From Effrenium voratum (Eukaryota > Sar > Dinophyceae > Suessiales > Symbiodiniaceae), in the NCBI GenBank assembly GCA_963377175.1, contig CAUJNA010001496.1, positions 1 to 64,000 of the forward strand: a DNA stretch of 64,000 bases, in the 5' to 3' direction. The position numbers and the translations under genes were made by a program. Positions 48,684 to 57,013 of the stretch are shown one piece after another (position 1 is the first letter of the stretch; each line of letters starts with the position of its first letter). The notes beneath the pieces are model-generated. The model was not told the DNA's origin and ran no database searches. It saw only the letters and a list, made by a program, of their open reading frames with translations.

Positions 48684-48719
48684 GTTTATTAATATTATCA
48701 TCTTATAATATGATTAAAC
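48684..48719 (+). terminator. Hairpin after the Cys-rich gene
   Basis: GTTTATTAATATTAT pairs with ATAATATGATTAAAC (13 of 15) around six bases, a few bases after the stop codon. Confidence 0.5.
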
Positions 48720-48801
48720 ATTGTTTTTATAATCTAACAAGAAGGTTAAGACAATTAAATTAAACCTGAAACCCAGACTGGCCAACCAGCAACCCCTAGC
48801 C

Positions 48802-48818
48802 AAAACTACTTAAAGAGA
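48802..48818 (+). promoter_or_regulatory. Promoter-like motif before the right TIR gene
   Basis: AAAACTACTTAAAGAGA lies 25 bases before the ATG and directly follows 'agcaacccctagcc', the C-rich block also seen before PolB. 'ttatatattaaga' lies between motif and ATG. Confidence 0.75.
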
Positions 48819-48843
48819 AAAAGCCTTATATATTAAGAGAAAA

Positions 48844-49464
48844 ATGAGTGAGGGTAAAATGTCAGAGAATAATTTTATATTTGAGAATTGTGCTAGCTTA
48901 CCTGCTGATGTATTAAAAGGTATCATTGCATATAAATTAGGGCGACCTGAGTATTTGAAACTAAAACATAATCATATTAAGACATTAAAGAGAATACAAC
49001 AACGATATAAAATAGACAGAACAGAAACAAAAAGAAAGACAAAGCGCTATACTGTTGAAGATGGCGATGATATAAATAGACACGTAATTGAGTATTACAT
49101 TTCAAGAAATATACCTTTAAGCATAAAAAGCATCAAAGATATAGTTTTTAGTGAAAATGAAAACTTAGATTGTTTGTTAGATGGCATTGAAACCGATAAC
49201 GGTTATGAAGCAGTGATAATAGTTGAGGTAAATATGTTTGTAAGGTTTCATCATTTCAATTATGAAGACAACCATTTTAACACTTTTAGTTTTCATTTTC
49301 ATAGTGATGATTTTGTAGATAACATAACCATAGATAATATATCCGAAGTAATGATAGAGGCACATCAAACAATAAACGGTTGTATTGATAGAGAAAGAAG
49401 TAGAATGAATTTTGGAGGAGTACAAAACATAAGGTTTAAACTAATTGTTGATGAGCCTGTGTAA
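48844..49464 (+). CDS. TIR-encoded protein, F-box-like N-terminus (right copy)
   Basis: 206 residues. It has the LPADVLKGIIAYKLGRPEYL block and a C-terminal region nearly identical to the left TIR protein (28021-28608). It has ~11 extra N-terminal residues and more differences in the first 70 residues than in the rest. The steep identity gradient suggests conversion between the TIRs has homogenised the outer part. Function unknown; see the left copy. Confidence 0.8.
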   Translation: MSEGKMSENNFIFENCASLPADVLKGIIAYKLGRPEYLKLKHNHIKTLKRIQQRYKIDRTETKRKTKRYTVEDGDDINRHVIEYYISRNIPLSIKSIKDIVFSENENLDCLLDGIETDNGYEAVIIVEVNMFVRFHHFNYEDNHFNTFSFHFHSDDFVDNITIDNISEVMIEAHQTINGCIDRERSRMNFGGVQNIRFKLIVDEPV

Positions 49465-49821
49465 TTCATAACTAAACCATAATTATAACATTTATATTAT
49501 TATACGTTATAATTATAGTGAACTTTTAATCTATACACATTTCATTAAATGACAAACCACAACAACCACCCAAAAGCCAACCCGTGAAACCACAGAAAGT
49601 CCTATCCTCTTTCAATCAATAAAACTAAAAGTTGAAATCTGGAACGAGACAGGGGACCAAATCATCAATTCGTTACCACATCCATATCGTTATTTCTTGG
49701 CCCCAGAATCAGCCTTTTAAAAACGGATAAGGTGGTACACGTGTTGAAATGTGGAATAAAAAACAGAACAGGCAACCATCTAGCCCCCGCCCCCTAGGAC
49801 CAGCCTTTTCTACATTTTTTT
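48844..49821 (-). repeat. Right terminal inverted repeat
   Basis: Inverse of 27665-28608. Both the TIR gene and the ~350-bp outer non-coding segment (49465-49821) are retained. The outer tip is CAGCCTTTTCTACA followed by a T-run of seven, then the G-run. Confidence 0.9.
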
Positions 49822-49830
49822 GGGGGGGGG

Positions 49831-49997
49831 GTCGTGGTGCCCATACCGTGCCAGTCTGGATAAAGGAATTCGACAATTGCTGCCCGAGGACACCGAACCA
49901 CGAATCAAACGGAAAAACACAAAATGAAACGGAAATTTGAAAAAAAAGTAAAAAAACCTGACGATCAGTAGGGGATCTGTCGCGGACCATGTTTCGT
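49831..49997 (+). repeat. ~175-bp host repeat, copy 2 (right flank of viral element)
   Basis: Direct copy of 27478-27653 with ~10% differences, starting at the G-run that ends the viral element and ending 'cgcggaccatg'. Confidence 0.9.
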
Positions 49998-50092
49998 GCC
50001 AAAAAAGACTGGGAATCCCCGACTGGAAGCCTGATCTACCGTGTTCTGGAGGCTGGTGCACCATGATTTTGCTCTGGGATTGGGGTTCCGAC

Positions 50093-50206
50093 TGATCCCC
50101 TACTGATCGTCAGGTTTTTTTCTTTTTTTTCAGATTTCCGTTTCACTTTGTGTTTTTCCGTTTGATTCGCGGTTCGATGTCCTCGGGCAGCAATTGCCGC
50201 AAGAAA
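50093..50206 (-). repeat. ~175-bp host repeat, copy 3 (inverted, partial)
   Basis: The complement of 'caattgctgcccgaggacat' through 'cctgacgatcagtagggg', ~95% like copy 2, from which it is separated by ~95 bp. Copies 2 and 3 can pair as an inverted repeat. Confidence 0.85.
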
Positions 50207-51460
50207 ACTGCCTGCAGCTTCAAACGACTAGAAACCAGTAGGTGGTTTGGTCATTGTATTGCATTTGCCTGTTTCGTATCATTTTTTACCTCAAAACGAC
50301 TAAGACACCTAGAAATTGGAATTATTGGGCGTTTCCTTCTTGCACAGGTCTTTCTCTCTCATTCAGCTTGATGTTGCCCACTAGACCTGATTTTCGAATC
50401 TTCTGAAACTTTCAAACTCGACAACCCTTCAAATCCTTCCCTCCATCAACACCCTTCAATCCTAGCTGTGCGGGGGAGTGGTGCGCAAATCGGAGCAAGT
50501 TTAGTCTAAACATGCTTTGGGTGAGAAATGCTCTTTGTTCGTGCCACTTTTGGCCGCACACCCGCAAAATACCGCAAACGAGCGCAAATCCCAAAAAATG
50601 GGTCAATTGGGTTTGTTTGCGTGGAGTGCCCGGTGAAAAGCAGCACTGCCCGCTCAATAGCATGCCCTGATTGGGGACCGATGTAGGGTCATGCTTGCAA
50701 CGGGAAATGCAAGCACCGAGAAAGGAAACTATATTGATATGATGTCAGATCTTGTTGGCTCAAATATCCTCCAAACGGCCGGCAGCACCTTACATGCCGG
50801 CCTTCGTACTAGTTTTCCAGCGGTTCGTACTAGAACGCCCAGTTTTCCTCCAATCGTACCCATTACCCAAAACGCCCAGAAATTTCTGGGTGTTTGAATC
50901 TCCAGGTGACGAGCATCACGTGAAAGCATGATTTACGCGTAACGTTGCCACTCGCACGCACGGCCCGTGATTATCACACTCGTGTTGTTTCGTCCGACCC
51001 ATTCCTTTGCCTCCATGCTGGCCGGCTTCATCCTCGTCACTGCTGGTTGAGCTGCTTGAGCTGCTCAAGCTGGCTGCGTCAGCCTCGGCATCTGGCTCCA
51101 TGGCTGCGCGTCCAACGCATCCTCGGGTTCAGTGTCACCCACGAGTGTCACTCATGATGGTGCAACTATGTGTGTGGGGCCATGGATCCAAATCAATCCC
51201 ACAGGTACAGGTGATGGTAACATGCGTGCCAGTCTGTCAAGATCATTACCACACTTCTTGAGCCATCATCCACACAAAGACACCCACGCTTCACACATGA
51301 CGGCTTCAACCCACTGACCTTGGCTCAACAGAATCAGTTGGCACAACCAAGAGTGTCGGTCCGACATCATGGCACTGGAGACGCTGAATCGTTTTTTCAC
51401 ATTACAACCTGCTGTCTGTGCCAAACAAATGCGCAGCTCGAACACGCCACGATGCCTGTA
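50207..51460. other. Host DNA, no complete gene
   Basis: A minus-strand segment at about 50990-51100 (acidic DAEADAASLSSSSSSTSSDE) could be a downstream exon of the gene at 51.5-55.4 kb. Nothing else is supported. Confidence 0.4.
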
Positions 51461-51467
51461 CATTTGT

Positions 51468-54400
51468 TTAGCCTGTCAACGTGGCCAGCTGTTCGTCCAA
51501 TTCGGCGTCAGTGCCAGTCGACGACTCTACCGGAACCATCGTCAAGAACACATGGCTACGCTTGTCCTCAACTGTAGGCATCAAGCCCTGCAAACACCAG
51601 GCCTTCAACCTTCGCACCACAGCCTCCGGCGTGCTGGCTTGGTTGATACGCATGGATTTCACACATTGGTCCGTCTCAGAACTGTGATGCTTGCAAAAAG
51701 CTTTGTACAGATCAACGGCAGGGGTCTCAAAGTACCTGATATCGAACTCACCGAACATCACAGATTTGGGGCGCCGATCACCGCGTCTGGAGCCCGGCGC
51801 CCGTGCCGCTGCCTGCTTTGGCGCAGGCTTCGCCTTTGGCAGCTGCGCTTGGCCTCTGGAAGGTGCTGGCTGGGCATCCTTTGCACAGTCGCTGTCAGGG
51901 GGGGGCAAAACCCCCACCTTCCCTCCACCCACCATGCCGGACGACTTCTGCACCTTACCCTCACGTTCGATGGAAAAGTCATCGATGAGCTCAACAGCAC
52001 GGCTTGGTTCGGCGCCTTCGCAGTTGCCAGTCATTAGATCGCGGTAGAATGTTGCTGGCTTCCATGGCACCACCGCTGGCCGCTTGTCAGGGCTGCACTG
52101 CAAAAGGGCTTGATAATATGCCGAAATTTGCCCATGAAAGATGCTCTCAACGTGATCCGCCCGCAACTCATCCCACTTCAGTAAGCAACGTGCGTACGTT
52201 ATAAAGAAAGCGCCGCTCTTGTCTGTGTACCACACCTTGCTTCCCCCTTTAAACGGCGCAAACGCACTCTGGCGGTTGTCCTCCAAGTTGTTCATTTGCC
52301 ATCCTCGCCGTTCAAGTTCCAACTGGCACTCAAGCTGCGAGAGATCATCAACCTTCACAGCGCGAGGCGTAAACACTTTGCCTGTAGGTTCAAGCCACAG
52401 TGTCTGGTCCAGCTGTTGCACGCCTGCTACTGTCAGTTGCCATTGTCCAGGGGCGCACTTCTGCACCAAACCCCTGTCCAAAAGCTCCTGTGACACTCCA
52501 TCCTCATCATCATACAAACGTTTATTGGAACCTGGAAATGCCCCTGCGTCCACCAACTGCTGAAGTTCCGGCACAAGGCATGTGGTTACTGCAGTTGACG
52601 GTTGGAGCACTAGCAATTGGCCCAACAGTTGCTGTGTCAATGCTGCATTGTCTGTGAACATACGAGTGGCTGTAACGCTTGGCCCTGGGGCTCGCGCAAT
52701 CTGAATCCGTCCGCTGTTTGTGCATGGGGGAACGGGTAAAACCTCACGGCCAAATCGCTCGGGATCAGGTCATCCATAGCTGCCAGTGGCCTCAAATAGC
52801 AAAAACAGCCAATCTGCAATCTGTCACCGCCTCATGGCACCTGTGCCCTCGCCCCCCTCACAACAAAACAAAAAATCGCAGTGCTGTCAGCCAAGGATCC
52901 TCTTCAGTCTGTTGGGCTGGCTATGCGTCACCCGGAACACAGTCATTTTGCTCGTGTCCACTACTGCACCGCTGCTCTGAGAAGAACCCGCTGCGCAGCT
53001 GGACGGCTGCCAGTCAGAAAGGTCATCATCAAACCAGGCATCTTCTCTCACACAGCCAATGGCGTGGCGTGGAAGCGCCCGTGGTAGGGATGAAGCTGTC
53101 GCAACTGATGTGCGCACTGATTGCCCAAGCTCGGTTCCTGAAATCTCTCCCAGCACTTCTGACGGGGCTGCAAAGTAAGGGCTCTGGTAATGGCTCACAA
53201 TGCTTCTGAAGTGGTTCAGAACCATCTGCCCCATGACGGAGGTGTTCTTAATGTTTTTTTGGATTTCCTGGTGTTTGCCCCCGACGGCGGACTGGGCCTG
53301 CTGGCGGTCCTCCTGGATTGAACCCATAGTGAAATCACAGTTGCTGAACAGCTGGCCTGACGCATGATCACGAAGGCAAGGGAAACATGTGCAATTGCCT
53401 GGCAGCTGCGGCCTGAGTACCTGTGGTACACCATGTCTCGCAGGATGGTGAACGAAAGCTGACGCCCAGGAACTTTGACCTGCCAGCTGCTCTGCGTGAC
53501 ATGGGTGGGACAGCTTGCCATGAGGCTCTGGCACCAAGATCCCCGACCAGCAAATGTCCAACAAGGTCCGCCAGCCCCCTCTCGCTGGAGATGGCTGCAA
53601 ACCGCTGACCGAGATTGTGTAAATCCTTGGCAGATCAAGCACACGTACTTTCAACACGCAACGTCCTCATGTGTGACTCAATGACTTTCAGCACAGGCGC
53701 AAACGGGTTGGTCAACAGCATTTCTATCTCATCCCAGCGTGTCTCGGTTGAAAGATACGCATCTCTGGCATTGGGGGCCCTCATCAGCACCATCCTCGGA
53801 AATCAAAAACTCAAAAATGTGTCTCTCCGACTCAAGCACGGCAATCTTCCCAGCTCGCAGCACTAGCAAAGCAAGGCTCTTCAGATCTCGGTGGAGCGCC
53901 TCGATGGGCCGCTCCACAATACGGACCATCTTCAGGGCGCCGGCCCAATGCTGCATCGAACGACCCATGCCTCACTGTCACTGGCCCAAAGTACTCCAAA
54001 GGACCATGCACAAAAAATCGGCCGACCCCTGCATTGAACGACACAGGCTGACATGCGCCACACACACACAGGGACGTTGTGACAATCTGCTCTACTAAGT
54101 CTACTTTACTTCATTACCATTCATTACATGAACTAGCTGATTAATGCATACCTACATTGTCACATTGTGGACACAAGAGCCAGTTCGCACATGTAGAAAC
54201 TAGCTCCTAGTGTTTTGTTGGCTCCACACATGTCGCTTACTCGCTTACAGCTTGTACCCACTACCCACGATACCCACGTACCTACAGTATACTTACACAC
54301 AAACACACATCACATTATATCGTGGACTCAAGCGCCAACTCGCACGCATGGAATGTAGCGCTTAACTTTGTTCCACGCATGTCGCCAACAAAGGTCGTAA

Positions 54401-55417
54401 GGTCGGTTTTGGCAACTGAGGTACTGCTGCCTGCCAAGAAGTCCTCCACCTCCAGACGCAAAGGCACATCGTAGCGGTCGTTTGGGTGCCCCGTGTACTC
54501 TGGGTCGAAAAAGCGCCTGGAGATCTTGTGGTGGGCGGACATGTCCTTGGCGCAGCTTGCACGGCATGTTTGCACAAGCCCTTTTCCTGAACGAAGCATA
54601 AGCAAAACGTCCGAGTCCAAGTCTGAGTCAAACTGGTAAAGAATCCTCCCTCACAACGAAAAAAAACAAACGCACGCTGCCAAGCTTCGGACGCTGCTCG
54701 GAACATTCGACGACACTCCCTCAGTCCAGACCTGGCGACCTCAACATCGCCATGTCCAACCACGCAAATCTTCCAAGGTAGCTGCCCCCAGTGGCATGTT
54801 TTCACATCAAGGGTCGTGATGCAATGACCCTTGGCAAAACAATGTCGAAAGAAAACACAGCTGGCTGCAAGGCATGTGGCTCAAATGCACAAAAGCTTCA
54901 GACTGGCTCACTGCAGCCAAACGTCGCATGCAGCGAACCAATCTGAAAACACATCAGTTCGGTCCTTGTCGTTCAGGCCATGGGTGAGCTCGGAGAGCAA
55001 TGTCACCGAACCATTTGCCAGATCATCGATCATTTGTGGCAACACGCCTGCCGCAAGTTCTGGGGCGCGTCTCCCCTTCATTGGGCATGTGGACGGCGAC
55101 TGCCTGTCAAAGCAAATTGCCCTGCGACGCATGTGATATGACCCCAAACTGTGTTCTTGCTGATGGCACCAGCAGCCTTCGCACCAGCCCGTCAGGTCTG
55201 CTAAAAACCCAGAAAGAACACTGAGCATCTGGGCATATGCCCAAAAGCGCCGGGATGAGATTGCAGCATCCACTGTGCGAATATATTGGGCTGTGTCAAG
55301 AGACGGCAAGGTGACGTCCCGTGGGACGCTGTGCACCGAACCCTCAAGCTTCAATACCAACCACGTAGAAAGGTGTATACGGACGTTGCAGGCTGTCCCA
55401 CGTGTCAGTTTCCACAA
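51468..55417 (-). CDS. Fragmented multi-exon host gene, unknown
   Basis: Successive minus-strand open segments look like exons. 55417-54908 has CEGCWCHQQEH...CPMKGRRAPELAAG, a Cys/His-rich motif that may bind zinc. The others are ~54805-54690, 54620-54360 (SRRFFDPEYTGHPNDRYDVP), ~54060-53740 (VRIVERPIEALHRDLKSLAL), ~53250-52887 and 52661-51468. The last is 397 codons with ELERRGWQMNNLEDNRQSAF and a Pro/Ala-rich basic linker (PAPKQAAARAPGSRRGDRRP). Joins were not verified, so this is one gene by inference. It has the look of multicopy dinoflagellate-specific proteins or a degraded transposase; no catalytic motif is identifiable. It may once have been continuous with the minus-strand exons left of the viral element. 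Confidence 0.4.
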
Positions 55418-55546
55418 CGAGCGTAAACAAAAATCAAGGCTGAACCGAGTCCTGACTGTTTGCGCGCATTTGCGTTGTTTTTCTTTCTCCTAGTGCAAAC
55501 ACGGAATGTATGCAGTCACACATCAGATCTTGAACCTCAATTGTGT

Positions 55547-55561
55547 CTTGAGCCAAATGGC
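55547..55561 (-). other. Possible relic of the dinoflagellate spliced leader
   Basis: The minus strand reads GCCATTTGGCTCAAG, which equals the 3' end of the dinoflagellate spliced leader (GCCATTTTGGCTCAAG) with one T missing. It lies ~130 bp upstream of the first exon-like frame of the gene above, in the right orientation for a relic left by retroposition of a trans-spliced mRNA. A chance match is possible. Confidence 0.35.
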
Positions 55562-55884
55562 GATCAATGGAACTTGGGAAGCAACACCAACAAGGACCTC
55601 AGGACAGCTACCCAATTTCGGCACGGGGCCTAGAGGGTTTTAACATCCCCCATTTGGGTCGCATTGTTCATCATGCGGTCCAAACACCACAAAACGTTCC
55701 ACTGGCCACGGCTTCAACTACGAAATCGTGTCGTGCACTCTTTTACTTGCTATCACTACACCGTTCATTCGCTGTGAAACATGCCGGGTTCGATTGTACG
55801 AAAAGTGAAACATTCATCCTCCAATCGAAGCACTCCTCCATATGCAGGTGTATATAATACACTGTGGCCACTTCACTTGACCGC

Positions 55885-56984
55885 CAGTGAACATTCCAGC
55901 TGCCGCATTTGCGCATCGCGCAGCTGTCATCCATAAATGGGTTGGCCACAAATGTCCACCATGCGCGCCCGCTTGTGATCGGTCTGCATATCTCCGGCAA
56001 AGAAACATCGGTGAGTAATCAATGTAAATCATAGCCATTCCAGATACCATGGACAATGCATAAATAATGAAAAGATATCATCTATAAGGTAATAGTTCCA
56101 TCCATGAATATCCAGAGCGTCATAGTCATCGGAATATGTAACCGTGTACACATCCAATCATCTTGGACACATGAATATAAATCATGACATAAGTCGTTCC
56201 ACCGAAACAGTGTCGATGTGACGCAAGTAACAGATGGGGACTGGCCCACATCGTACCGCAATCATCATCTTCACGAAGCATACCTGTCCCCAATGGACAG
56301 CCTATGGGTTCGTCGGCGGAACTCCTCGTCCAAGTTCTTCTGGGCTTCTCGTGCCCGGACACACTTCTTGTTGTAGTCCTCTGGCAACCAGTGCCCTTTC
56401 CGAAGGCACCAATCCTGCAGGGGTGTGTCGCATTTGTTCGGGTCGATGGCCGAGATGATGGCGCTCACGTTGACCGTGTAACCATTCTTGCCAAGGTTTA
56501 GGCCATCCCTCACGATTGATATATACTTACAGTTGAAAGCTAGTGCAAAACATCTGAAAATAATATCACCCACCGGGTGCACTCGGTCCTTGACCAGGAG
56601 CTTCATTTCTTCCTTGGTGACATAGAGGATTCTTGCTGCAATCCACAGCTTGTAGAATGTGTATAGTCCCTCGCATTTGTTCACCATCATACGAATATAT
56701 TCGTCACGCTCCTCAACCGATCGGAAGGCTCTTGTCCGAACATTCTCCGATTGAGAAATCTTCGTTATTGTTGATGGCAAAAGTATACCTTCCTGATCAT
56801 GCTCAGTGATGTTGGGGTACCTCCTGAAGTCATTGTGGTAAGGGCAGCCCTCTCTCCCCTCGAGCTTGGCATTCATCGTTCTCTCCTCACCACCTTCAAA
56901 CATCCCCCACATCTTGGACAGCTGGAGTGCGATAAATCCTGCCATGTACTGAGCCTCACGCGGCTCGTCAAGGCAGATCGCCAT
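55885..56984 (-). CDS. Two-exon host gene, unknown
   Basis: Exon 1 runs from ATG at 56984 (MAICLDEPREAQYMAGFIAL) to 56284, where the sequence is GGGACAG followed by GTATGC. A 300-base intron ends TATGCAG at 55984. Exon 2 starts at 55983, keeps the frame (DRPITSGRAWWTFVANPFMD, then CAMRKCGSWNVHW) and ends near 55,885 or at a later stop. The ATG lies only 29 bases after the stop of the 1,969-aa frame. The upstream extension of the exon 1 frame starts at TTG and was not used. A helical, charged protein with no recognised domain. Confidence 0.55.
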
Positions 56985-57013
56985 CCGTTGGGAACTTATA
57001 ATGTCCCGTGACG

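Larger units (their letters stand above)
27665..49821. mobile_element. Endogenous Maverick/Polinton virus, 22.16 kb
   Basis: The element is AT-rich (roughly 30% GC by inspection) inside GC-rich DNA. Both tips are the same 20 bases in inverse orientation: AAAAAATGTAGAAAAGGCTG at 27665 and its complement ending at 49821 (one extra T). Both tips abut G-runs (27654-27664 and 49822-49831), consistent with a 5-6 bp target duplication hidden in poly-G. It encodes the Polinton core: protein-primed PolB, RVE integrase, packaging ATPase, major capsid and penton, plus ~19 accessory genes. A capsid stop codon and PolB frameshift argue that this copy is not autonomous as read. Confidence 0.95.

Noticed and set aside
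27665..49821. Classification as a virophage
   Set aside because: It has a protein-primed PolB with HNH insert, long TIRs and Polinton-style MCP/penton; no virophage-type primase-helicase or cysteine protease was seen.
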